DNA of 55,017 nt, taken from assembly GCA_026418455.1 (NCBI GenBank), contig JAOABH010000006.1, forward strand, positions 1-55,017. Direction: 5' to 3'. The DNA comes from Hydrogenothermaceae bacterium. Its GTDB lineage: Bacteria; Aquificota; Aquificia; Aquificales; Hydrogenothermaceae. Below are positions 44,919-52,869 of this stretch, piece after piece. Made by a program: the position numbers and the translations under genes. Positions within the stretch are counted from its first letter, which is position 1. Each line of letters opens with the position of its first letter. The notes under the pieces were generated by a model. The model was not told the origin of the DNA. It searched no databases and worked only from the letters and a program-made list of their open reading frames with translations.

Positions 44919-45782
44919 TCAAGCCTCCTCAAAGGAGGCTTTTTTTACATAGTATAAGAACCTTGCCCCTATTAAGAATATATCAAACATTATTTTAAGC
45001 CACAGTATAACTGCAAATATCAGTCCAATTGCTGCAAAGACCGGACTTTTTACTATAAAGTAACTGAATATAAAACCGAATACATTTTTTAATATGAGAA
45101 TAACCAGAGAAACAGCCAAAGATGTGTAAAATACAGCCTTTTTTATTTTTATGTTTGCAAGAAGATAATAAGCTGTAAAGATAAATAATGACAGGGTTAT
45201 TAACTCAAATACCTCTCCAGCAAATATAACGTTATACAGTTTAAGAACAGTCTTTTTAATAAAAGTAATTGTTTTTTCATCAAACAATAAAGTTAAATAT
45301 TTTAGTATTAAACTGAAAGAGTTGAAGATAAAAGTTAACATAATTTTTAATATGTATAACGATATAAAAAGTATCAAAACTACAGGTAATGACAGGGTCA
45401 TAACGTATATACTAAATTTACCCTCAAAACTACTCTCTGTTATATATGAAAGAGCCTTTTTCATAGATAAAAAGAAATCCTTGGAAAAGTATACTGACAA
45501 AAGGAAAGAGATCAGATTTAAACTTGCAGGCTGTTGAGATAGGGTAAAAACCGTTTTTACAAAATTCTCTGCAACGGTAGGGAAAAATTGAAAAAGGATG
45601 TAGTAAATCTCTCCAATGTTGAATAATAAAAGCTTGGAGAGAACTACAACCATAAATAATAGTATAAAAAATAGAGAACTTAAAAAGTAAAAGGTTAAAG
45701 CTGCAGAGTGATAACTAATATTTAAGGTAAAGTAATCCTTAAGTGTTAAGAGTAATAATTTAAAACCTTTTTTAACTTTCAG
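44919..45782 (-). CDS. YihY/BrkB-like membrane protein (apparent CTG start)
   Basis: The predicted inner-membrane protein has six or more helices. The C-terminal pattern KSPVFAAIGLIFAVILWLKIMFDIFLIGARFLYY is the YihY/BrkB signature. The first in-frame ATG (45653) would remove the conserved first segment. The upstream frame reads LKDYFTLNISYHSAALTFYF, the usual family start, and is closed by TAA just before CTG 45782-45780. No ATG, GTG or TTG occurs in that stretch. CTG overlaps the upstream gene's stop by 11 bp, with GAGGA about 11 nt away. From there the product is 287 aa. Function is unknown; older RNase BN naming is not supported. Confidence 0.75.
   Translation of the reverse strand: MKVKKGFKLLLLTLKDYFTLNISYHSAALTFYFLSSLFFILLFMVVVLSKLLLFNIGEIYYILFQFFPTVAENFVKTVFTLSQQPASLNLISFLLSVYFSKDFFLSMKKALSYITESSFEGKFSIYVMTLSLPVVLILFISLYILKIMLTFIFNSFSLILKYLTLLFDEKTITFIKKTVLKLYNVIFAGEVFELITLSLFIFTAYYLLANIKIKKAVFYTSLAVSLVILILKNVFGFIFSYFIVKSPVFAAIGLIFAVILWLKIMFDIFLIGARFLYYVKKASFEEA
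44922..44946 (+). terminator. metK terminator embedded in the yihY 3' end
   Basis: AGCCTCC-TCAAA-GGAGGCT is followed by seven T, 8 bp past the metK stop. On the other strand the same bases encode the last residues of the YihY-like protein (KKASFEEA). Confidence 0.9.
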
Positions 45783-46065
45783 ATTTTACTACTTCCTCAA
45801 GTTTTTTAACTTTCTCCTCAAGTTCTGCAACTTCTTTAGCCTTCTCCTCTTCGGTTAGAGTATCGCTTCTCTTTACAAGAGATGTTAATTTTTCAACTAC
45901 ATCACTTAAAGCAGTTTTTGCCTTCTCTGTAAGTTCAGCTTCTTTTAGCTGATTTTGTATCTCTGAAAGTTTTGCAAGTATATCATCTTTCCTCTTGTAG
46001 GCAAAATATCCACCAATAGCAGCAGCCACAGAACCAAGTATGATTGCCAATGTACTTTTCTTCAT
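45772..46065 (-). CDS. YtxH-like small membrane protein 1
   Basis: The 97 residues have an N-terminal membrane anchor (LAIILGSVAAAIGGYFAYKR) followed by a charged amphipathic coiled coil (ILAKLSEIQNQLKEAEL, EEKVKKLEEVVKSES). The preceding gene has the same plan and similar end (KIKKLEEIIKS), so they are tandem paralogues. This form is like YtxH or DUF883 envelope stress proteins, but homology is not certain. It is in the osmC-to-yihY string, with the YihY start overlapping its stop. Confidence 0.65.
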   Translation of the reverse strand: MKKSTLAIILGSVAAAIGGYFAYKRKDDILAKLSEIQNQLKEAELTEKAKTALSDVVEKLTSLVKRSDTLTEEEKAKEVAELEEKVKKLEEVVKSES

Positions 46066-46077
46066 CGTCTTTTCCTC

Positions 46078-46368
46078 CTAAGATTTAATAATTTCTTCGA
46101 GTTTTTTTATTTTTTCTTCAACGAGAGATAAAATCTCCTCTTCTTTTTCTCTGGGTAAATCTTTCGACCTGTCTAAAAGTTTTGATATGGACTGTTTTAT
46201 ATCACCTAGATAGTCCTTTACTCTATCATAGATATTGCTATCCTCTATTCTGTCGGATATCTCCTCTAATTTCCTAAGTATCTCTTTCCTCTTTTTATAT
46301 ATAATAAAACCAGCTACCAAACCAACTAAAATTCCAAATAATCCCCAGATAACTCCTTTGCTTTTCAA
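46078..46368 (-). CDS. YtxH-like small membrane protein 2
   Basis: The 96 residues have an N-terminal Gly-rich helix (IWGLFGILVGLVAGFIIYKK). A coiled coil follows (KRKEILRKLEEISDRIEDS ... EEILSLVEEKIKKLEEIIKS). It is a paralogue of the next gene 12 bp downstream. Its ATG overlaps the upstream small membrane gene's stop by 4 bp. The helix and coiled coil suggest an inner-membrane anchored periplasmic or cytoplasmic stalk. Confidence 0.65.
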   Translation of the reverse strand: MKSKGVIWGLFGILVGLVAGFIIYKKRKEILRKLEEISDRIEDSNIYDRVKDYLGDIKQSISKLLDRSKDLPREKEEEILSLVEEKIKKLEEIIKS

Positions 46369-46598
46369 CTCTTGCTCCTTGCAAAAAGTTTTATAACTTT
46401 AAATATACCAGTTATAGATGACATATTATCCAACACGTTAAATATTTTAGGAGATAAATGTCTATAATCTAAATATAGAATCTCTAAAAGTTTTTTCAAC
46501 TTTAAAAGAACAAGTATCCATACTATCGTCCTAATAATTGCCATTATTGCCACTATTACCATAGAGAATGCGATAACACCTAAGAAGAAAGACTCCAT
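46365..46598 (-). CDS. small membrane protein, unknown
   Basis: The 77 residues have one long hydrophobic segment (FFLGVIAFSMVIVAIMAIIRTIVWILVLLKLKKLLEIL) and a polar tail ending KLFARSKS. ATG 46598 has GGGAG about 10 nt upstream; GTG 46607, overlapping the osmC stop, is an alternative. No family is recognised. Position between osmC and two YtxH-like genes suggests a shared envelope role. Confidence 0.6.
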   Translation of the reverse strand: MESFFLGVIAFSMVIVAIMAIIRTIVWILVLLKLKKLLEILYLDYRHLSPKIFNVLDNMSSITGIFKVIKLFARSKS

Positions 46599-46603
46599 AC
46601 TTA

Positions 46604-46993
46604 TCACTCTCCCATATATTTAACTTCAAAATCTATAGGTTTTAACATCGTATTACTTACAGTACATCCCCTTTTTCCAATCGTTAAAACTCTCTCTATC
46701 TGTTCAGCGGTTAGATCACCTTCAAAAGATACCTCAAGCCATATTTTTTCGTATCTGTTTTCAGTTTCGTGTTTCTCCCCAAAAGCTTTTATTTGAAGAT
46801 TTTTTATATTTAATCCTTTATGCTTTACATAAGCGTCAACGGTTATACCGAAGCAGTAAGCAACAGACATAAGCATAAGGTCTGTGGCGTTGAAAGTGGT
46901 ATGAGAGAGATTTAAAACAAAATCTTTACCTTCCATTTTACCTAAGAATCCTTCCTCTCCTAAGGAAACTATACTTACTTTTTTCTCCTTCAC
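46604..46993 (-). CDS. OsmC family protein
   Basis: The 129 residues have the swapped-dimer OsmC/Ohr plan. LSHTTFNATDLMLMSVAYCFGITVDAYVKHKG carries the first Cys, and RGCTVSNTMLKPIDF carries the second. These two cysteines reduce organic or fatty-acid hydroperoxides in Ohr/OsmC; whether this member is a peroxidase is not shown. It starts 2 bp after nfi. Confidence 0.88.
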   Translation of the reverse strand: MKEKKVSIVSLGEEGFLGKMEGKDFVLNLSHTTFNATDLMLMSVAYCFGITVDAYVKHKGLNIKNLQIKAFGEKHETENRYEKIWLEVSFEGDLTAEQIERVLTIGKRGCTVSNTMLKPIDFEVKYMGE

Positions 46994-46995
46994 TG

Positions 46996-47658
46996 CTAAT
47001 CCTCCTTAATTAATTTCTTTCTATACTCTTGTAGAGAGTTGTGGGCTATTCTTACCGCTTCTGGAAGTTTATAACCTCTAAGGTTATTAATTATAACATA
47101 AAGGGAGCTATCAACTGATATATTGTTTCCAGGAGAGATAAATATTGGATTTGTGTTTTTCTTTACACGAAGGGCATATCCGTATATCTTATCATTTACA
47201 TAAACCGGACTTTTTGCCATATTTTGGTTAGGTGGCGGTAAAAATTTACCGTACAGGTGGCTCTTTCCACAACCTATTGTAACTGTATCTGTTAGAACTC
47301 CAAAATGGGTGGCTATTCCCATATTTCTGGGATGCAGTATACCCTGTCCATCAAATATAAATATATCTGGAGCTTCCTTCACTTTCTCATAAGCTTTCAT
47401 AATTATAGGGATCTCTCTAAAAGCTAGAAATGTAGGAATGTATGGAATATCTACTTTACCTTCCCCAAATTGAGTTTCTAATATGTTAAACTGTCTATCC
47501 ATAACTACTATACAGCTTATTCCTATTGTGTGTCCATCTTTTTCTACAAAGCTACAATCAACTCCTGCTATCTTGGTTATGTTGTTTATATCTATTTTAT
47601 CTTCAATTTTTACTCTCTTTGAAAGTTCATTTTGAATCTTTATAAACTCTTCTATCAA
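46996..47658 (-). CDS. nfi: endonuclease V
   Basis: This deoxyinosine-specific endonuclease repairs deaminated adenine, a lesion favoured by heat. The 220 residues have the metal Asp in KIAGVDCSFVEKDGH, PYIPTFLAFREIP (the wedge motif PYIP), DGQGILHPRNMGIATHFGVL, and KSPVYVNDKIYGYALR. It overlaps rodA by 4 bp, an unusual neighbour for a repair gene. Confidence 0.95.
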   Translation of the reverse strand: MIEEFIKIQNELSKRVKIEDKIDINNITKIAGVDCSFVEKDGHTIGISCIVVMDRQFNILETQFGEGKVDIPYIPTFLAFREIPIIMKAYEKVKEAPDIFIFDGQGILHPRNMGIATHFGVLTDTVTIGCGKSHLYGKFLPPPNQNMAKSPVYVNDKIYGYALRVKKNTNPIFISPGNNISVDSSLYVIINNLRGYKLPEAVRIAHNSLQEYRKKLIKED

Positions 47659-48779
47659 TATTTTTCAACCTCTGAGTGAGATAGTTTAAACTTAGTTTTC
47701 TTATCTATTATATAGATATTTTGGTACATTGCCATCATTACGGAAAACACCATAAGAGCAGTTCCGCCATAACTCAAAAATGGAAGTGGTACTCCTACAA
47801 CAGGAAATAGTCCTATATTCATAGCTATATTTATGAAAGCTTGAGATCCTATCAAACTTCCTATACCATAGCAGACAAATTTCCCTCCTATGTCAGTCAA
47901 TCTATAACCTGTATACAGAATTTTTATAGATAGGAAAAAGTAGATTAAAACCAATCCAGCAGAAACAACAAATCCCCACTCTTCACCTATGGTGGCAAAT
48001 ATAAAATCTGTGTGTTGCTCTGGTAAGAAGTAGTATTTTGACTGGGATCCTTCAAGGAAGCCTTTACCTGTAAGCTGTCCTGAACCTACTGCTATAACAG
48101 ACTGGATTATCTGATATGCAAACTCTTTTGAGTATGCATCTGGATTTAGAAATGCGATAATTCTGTTTTTTTGATAGTCTTCCAAAAAGTGCCACACAAT
48201 CGGCATAGACATTAAGAATAGCGTGTTAAAAATTAGGATATATTTACTTTTAAATCCGGCAAAAAACACCATAAATAAAACTGGCAGCAATATTAAAACT
48301 GCACTTCCCAAGTCTGGCTGTGTCTTTATAAGTATGAAAGGAATTGCTGTTAAAAACATAACTTTAAAAAAGTCTTTAAGGCTTAATGGAAGTTCTAACT
48401 TTGAAAGTATATGAGCGGTTGTAATAATCGTTATAACTTTCATAACTTCGGAAGGCTGTAATTGAAAGAAACCTAAGTTTATCCATCTTTTAGCTCCAAG
48501 GACAGTTGTCCCAAAAATTTTGACAGCTATAAGTAATATAATCCCTGTAATGTATAATAATAAAGATAGCTCTAATATCTTCCTGTAATCTACTAATTTA
48601 GGCAAAAATAGTATAATCAATAAACTTATTGACACAAATACTATCTGTTTTATGTAAAGGCTTGAAAATTCATGGAAAGAGGCACTGTATATATTCACAA
48701 CACTCCATAGAAGTAGAAAAACTGTAATAAATAACACAAATCTGTCATACTCTCTAAAAGATAGAATCTCTTTTACCAT
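47655..48779 (-). CDS. rodA: rod-shape determining protein RodA (SEDS glycosyltransferase)
   Basis: This inner-membrane peptidoglycan glycosyltransferase works with PBP2. The 374 residues form about ten helices with SEDS motifs: GAKRWINLGFFQLQPSEVMK, TQPDLGSAVLIL, ATIGEEWGFV and PFLSYGGTALM. It lies 4 bp after mrdA in the mreBCD-mrdA-rodA elongasome cluster. Confidence 0.96.
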   Translation of the reverse strand: MVKEILSFREYDRFVLFITVFLLLWSVVNIYSASFHEFSSLYIKQIVFVSISLLIILFLPKLVDYRKILELSLLLYITGIILLIAVKIFGTTVLGAKRWINLGFFQLQPSEVMKVITIITTAHILSKLELPLSLKDFFKVMFLTAIPFILIKTQPDLGSAVLILLPVLFMVFFAGFKSKYILIFNTLFLMSMPIVWHFLEDYQKNRIIAFLNPDAYSKEFAYQIIQSVIAVGSGQLTGKGFLEGSQSKYYFLPEQHTDFIFATIGEEWGFVVSAGLVLIYFFLSIKILYTGYRLTDIGGKFVCYGIGSLIGSQAFINIAMNIGLFPVVGVPLPFLSYGGTALMVFSVMMAMYQNIYIIDKKTKFKLSHSEVEKY

Positions 48780-48783
48780 CTTA

Positions 48784-50586
48784 TCACTCTTCTAATATTT
48801 TTTCGTAGTAGGCTTTTCTTAGTATAGATGCTGCAATAGGAGCAGCAACTTTTCCACCACTTTCTCCATGTTCTACAAATACAGCCATAGCAATTTTAGG
48901 TTGATCGTAAGGAGCAAAATCTATAAACCATCCGTGATCTCTGAGTTCCCATCTGTGGTGTTTTTTCTGTCTAGTCATATAAGAATACACCTGAGCAGTT
49001 CCTGTTTTACCTGCATTTTTTATAGGGACTGTTGCCATAACTTTTGCTGTACCGTTTGGTCCATAAACCACTCTATACATCCCATACTTGACAGCTTCTA
49101 CGTTATAACTTTTAAAATTATAACGTCTTATCACTTCTCTCTGTGAATGAATAAGTTTTTGTGTTTTGTTGTCAAAGTATGCTTTTAACAGATTAGGTTT
49201 TAAAACATATCCACCATTTATGATAGGAAGTATTATCTTTGTTGCCTCAAACGGTGTTATGGCGATATACCCCTGGCCTATACTTAAATTTACAGTATCT
49301 CCATGAAACCATCCTGTTTTAATAACTTTCCTTTTCCACTGTCTATCTGGAACTATTGCCGTTTTTGATTCTATATCCGGATTAAGCTTCTCACCTATAC
49401 CAAATCCCCTTGTGTACTTTACAATATTATCTACTCCCAATTTAAGTCCAATTTGGTAGTAAAAAGTATCACAGGACATTTCCAAAGCTTGGGATACATC
49501 TATATAACCACATCCTCTCTTATCCCAGTTTCTATAAACATACTTTCCTATGTTAAACTCTCCTCTACTTAGTATCCGTGTTTGAGGTGTCAGCACACCT
49601 TCCTCAAGAGCAGCTATACTTACCAGAGGTTTATAGATAGAACCAGGAGGATACAATCCACTGAAAACTTTGTTAAGAAGGGGTTTATATATGTTAGATG
49701 TAAGATTTTGCCATTCTTCCTTTGTCATACCTTCATAAAACTTCTGTAAATCATATGTAGGGTAACTTAAAAGAGTGAGTATCTCATAACTGTTAGGATC
49801 AACTATAACAACAGCTCCTGATGGATTCCCTGATTGAACGAATGATTCGTATGCTATTTTCTGAAGTCTTATATCGATAGTTAGATATACATCATTTCCT
49901 TTCTCCGGCTCTTCTTCCCAGAGTATCTTTTTCTGTCTTCCCATTGCATCTACTAATACAGCTCTTTTACCTGGCTTTCCACGTAATATACTATCAAATA
50001 TCTTCTCTACACCGGCTTTTCCTACTAACATATTCATATTAAGGTCAGGATTTTTCTGAAGTTCTTTTTCAGAGGGATACCCAACATAACCTATAACATG
50101 TGGTAGATAATTTGCCTCTGGGGTGTAAACTCTCTTAGGGACTACATCTATATAAACACCATTAAATAGATAACTGTAATTCCAGAATGTTTTCATCTGT
50201 TGGGTTGATAAGCTTTTTTGAATTACAAGTTGAGGATACAGGTTCTTCTGTATAATCTCTACCTGTTTATCCGTTAGCTCTATATTTAGTAAATCCTTCA
50301 TATGTTTTTTAAAATCTTCAATTTTATAATTTTTCTTGACTATATACGGAAGACATACAAGTTGAAAAGTTGGAACATCGTAGGCAAGTAAAACACCGTT
50401 TCTATCGTATATTCTTCCTCTTGGAGGATTTGTTACAAATATTCTCATATAGTTTCTATCTGAAATTTCTCTGTAATGTTGTCCTTTGATAATTTGAAGG
50501 TAGAATAATCTTCCAACAATGGTTAATGCAACTATGAAAAATAGAATAAAAACTACACCAAACCTACTTTTCAAAAACTCTGCCAT
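48784..50586 (-). CDS. mrdA: penicillin-binding protein 2
   Basis: This elongasome transpeptidase crosslinks new peptidoglycan on the outer face of the inner membrane. The 600 residues start MAEFLKSRFGVVFILFF (ATG 50586, chosen over a start 25 codons upstream inside mreD). There is one anchor helix, a pedestal domain, and a transpeptidase domain with SxxK in PPGSIYKPLVSIAAL, the SxN-equivalent SCD, and KTGT in AGKTGTAQVYS. It overlaps mreD by 23 bp. Confidence 0.95.
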   Translation of the reverse strand: MAEFLKSRFGVVFILFFIVALTIVGRLFYLQIIKGQHYREISDRNYMRIFVTNPPRGRIYDRNGVLLAYDVPTFQLVCLPYIVKKNYKIEDFKKHMKDLLNIELTDKQVEIIQKNLYPQLVIQKSLSTQQMKTFWNYSYLFNGVYIDVVPKRVYTPEANYLPHVIGYVGYPSEKELQKNPDLNMNMLVGKAGVEKIFDSILRGKPGKRAVLVDAMGRQKKILWEEEPEKGNDVYLTIDIRLQKIAYESFVQSGNPSGAVVIVDPNSYEILTLLSYPTYDLQKFYEGMTKEEWQNLTSNIYKPLLNKVFSGLYPPGSIYKPLVSIAALEEGVLTPQTRILSRGEFNIGKYVYRNWDKRGCGYIDVSQALEMSCDTFYYQIGLKLGVDNIVKYTRGFGIGEKLNPDIESKTAIVPDRQWKRKVIKTGWFHGDTVNLSIGQGYIAITPFEATKIILPIINGGYVLKPNLLKAYFDNKTQKLIHSQREVIRRYNFKSYNVEAVKYGMYRVVYGPNGTAKVMATVPIKNAGKTGTAQVYSYMTRQKKHHRWELRDHGWFIDFAPYDQPKIAMAVFVEHGESGGKVAAPIAASILRKAYYEKILEE

Positions 50587-51049
50587 AAAGAAACTCTCTA
50601 AGATAGTAGAATAGGTAAAGTGCAACTGTGTTTGATATTGTAATATAGTATATATCAACAATGTTAAATGTAAATATTTCAGTATAAAGATATATCAGTA
50701 TGCTTTTAATAATAAAAGATAATATGCTAAAAAATAGAAAAATGATAAATTTTAAGAAGAAGTTGGATATAAATATCTTATCTTTTAATAGATATACCAC
50801 AGTTGCTGTTAATGGGAATATCACTGTCTCAAAAATGGGATATATACCTGTGATAGAATCAACAGATACACCCAAGATTAAAGATATAAATATAAACTGG
50901 ATGAAAGTATAATCTTTGTAAATAAAGGTAAGTAAGAGATAGATAAAGATAAAATCCGGAAGAAAGTTTATATCTAAAAATCTTAAAATAACAGAAGATT
51001 GTAATATCAATATAACAAAGCCTACAGCTAATATCTTTATTAAATTCAT
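50564..51049 (-). CDS. mreD: rod-shape determining protein MreD
   Basis: The 161 residues form about five membrane helices, with the MreD pattern LDINFLPDFIFIYLLLTFIY and GVSVDSITGIYPIFE. Sequence conservation in this family is low, so the call relies on the helix pattern and the order mreC-mreD-mrdA. It overlaps both neighbours (4 bp with mreC, 23 bp with mrdA). Confidence 0.88.
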   Translation of the reverse strand: MNLIKILAVGFVILILQSSVILRFLDINFLPDFIFIYLLLTFIYKDYTFIQFIFISLILGVSVDSITGIYPIFETVIFPLTATVVYLLKDKIFISNFFLKFIIFLFFSILSFIIKSILIYLYTEIFTFNIVDIYYITISNTVALYLFYYLREFLYGRVFEK

Positions 51050-51831
51050 CGTGACACAACAATTACATAATCTAATAAGGTTGGTTTATAGAAAAGGTTT
51101 ACTTCCACATACCTGAAAAACTCTCCTTCCTTCTGGGATATATTTCTTATTACCCCTATCGGAATTCCTGCAGGTATATTGTCAGAGACAGCATCTGTCA
51201 CTATAGTGTCTCCTATTCTTATGTCTTGATCCGGTATAACGAACTTTAGATGTCCTTTTCCTTTTTCAAAACCTTGATAAAAACATAGTTCTCCTGTTTT
51301 TGAAGTTCTCACCATAACTTTAAAATTTCTATCATCTACAGGAATAACAATGGAAAAATTGCCGTAAACATTTCCTATCATTCCAACAACATATCCATTG
51401 TTTATAACTATATCTCCGGATTTTACTCCATCTTTACTCCCTGCATCTATTGTAAAGCTTTTTACCATACTTTCTGGAGAGTAAGCTATAACCTTTGCAA
51501 CAGTCCATTTTTTTATTGTATAACTCTCTTTAAAGGAGAGTAAATTTCTCAGTATCTCATTTTCTTTTCTTAGATAAGAAAGATTTACCAGCTGAATATC
51601 TAAATTTTGAATTTCCCTCTTTAAACGTTGATTTTCTCTGTAAAGTTCATCCTTTTCTTTAAAATATTTAGATATATCACCTATAAAATGGACTGAATTT
51701 GTTAGCTGTTCTTCAACTCTAAAAATCAAGGAAGGAAGAAATATTTTAACTATCCCTATAAAAAAAATGAGGAAAGATATAAATACAAAAAAATAGACAA
51801 CCTTTTTACTGTTTTTAAAGCCAATATTCAT
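51046..51831 (-). CDS. mreC: rod-shape determining protein MreC
   Basis: MreC is a bitopic scaffold linking MreB to PBP2. The 261 residues have an N-terminal membrane helix (VVYFFVFISFLIFFIGIVKIFL), a coiled coil (KDELYRENQRLKREIQNLD), and two beta-barrel-like domains with SPESMVKSFTIDAGSKDGVKSGDIV and the GEFFRYVEVNLFYKPTLLDYVIVV end. The start follows the mreB stop directly. Confidence 0.95.
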   Translation of the reverse strand: MNIGFKNSKKVVYFFVFISFLIFFIGIVKIFLPSLIFRVEEQLTNSVHFIGDISKYFKEKDELYRENQRLKREIQNLDIQLVNLSYLRKENEILRNLLSFKESYTIKKWTVAKVIAYSPESMVKSFTIDAGSKDGVKSGDIVINNGYVVGMIGNVYGNFSIVIPVDDRNFKVMVRTSKTGELCFYQGFEKGKGHLKFVIPDQDIRIGDTIVTDAVSDNIPAGIPIGVIRNISQKEGEFFRYVEVNLFYKPTLLDYVIVVSR

Positions 51832-52869
51832 CTACTTCATAGATACCTTTTTTATAAGCTCAATATTTTGAATAGCTTTTCCTATCCCTCTTGCTACTGC
51901 TGTTAAAGGGTCTTCACAGTATACTACAGGTAGATTTGTCTCTTCTTTAAGTCTTTTATCAAGTCCGTATATTAATGATCCACCACCAGCTAAAACTATT
52001 CCTCTCTCTACTATATCTGCTGCAAGTTCCGGAGGAGTTCTCTCTAAGGTAGATTTCACAGCATTGACTATCTGGACTATAACATCTTCCAAGGCTTCCC
52101 TTATCTCTTTACCACTTATGACTATACTTCTTGGCATACCTGTCATATCTCTACCGCGAATTTCCATAGTTTTGTTGTCTCTATCTGACGGATAAGCTGA
52201 ACCAAGGTTTATTTTGATGTTTTCGGCAGTCTGCTCACCTATAAGTATATGGTTGTTTCTCTTTAGATAGTTTATGATTGCTTCGTTCATCTCATCCCCA
52301 GCTACTCTGATGGAATTTGAGATTACAAGTCCAGATAGAGAGATAACTGCTATCTCAGATGTTCCTCCTCCTATGTCAACTATCATATTTCCACCAGGAG
52401 CATCTATAGGCAGACCTGCTCCTATTGCTGCTGCCATAGGTTCTGCTATCAAGTAAACCTCCCTTGCCCCAGCTTGCCTGGCTGCATCTATAACAGCTCT
52501 CTTCTCAACTGTTGTAATTCCGGAAGGAACTCCTATAACAACTCTCGGTCTTGGGTTAAATATCGTTGTAAGGGGAAAATTTGAATGTACTTTCTGTATA
52601 AAGTATTTAAGCATAGATTGTGTAGTATCGAAATCTGCTATAACTCCGTCTTTAAGAGGTCTTATTACCTGAATATGTTCTGGAGTTTTACCAACCATCT
52701 CTTTTGCTTCTTTACCTACAGCCAAAACTTTGTTAGTAGCTCTATCTACTGCAACTATTGAAGGCTCACTTAATACTATACCTTTTCCCCTTACGAATAT
52801 AAGTGTGTTTGCAGTCCCTAAATCTATACCTATATCGTTAGAAAACATACCGAGGATTTTATCTATCAT
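51832..52869 (-). CDS. mreB: rod-shape determining protein MreB
   Basis: This actin-like ATPase filament guides lateral wall synthesis, so the cell is rod-shaped. The 345 residues have the phosphate-1 motif DIGIDLGTANTLIFVRGKGIVLSEPS, RPRVVIGVPSGIT, DIGGGTSEIAVIS and IVLAGGGSLIYGLD. The ATG overlaps the thrS stop by one base, linking expression to thrS. Confidence 0.97.
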   Translation of the reverse strand: MIDKILGMFSNDIGIDLGTANTLIFVRGKGIVLSEPSIVAVDRATNKVLAVGKEAKEMVGKTPEHIQVIRPLKDGVIADFDTTQSMLKYFIQKVHSNFPLTTIFNPRPRVVIGVPSGITTVEKRAVIDAARQAGAREVYLIAEPMAAAIGAGLPIDAPGGNMIVDIGGGTSEIAVISLSGLVISNSIRVAGDEMNEAIINYLKRNNHILIGEQTAENIKINLGSAYPSDRDNKTMEIRGRDMTGMPRSIVISGKEIREALEDVIVQIVNAVKSTLERTPPELAADIVERGIVLAGGGSLIYGLDKRLKEETNLPVVYCEDPLTAVARGIGKAIQNIELIKKVSMK

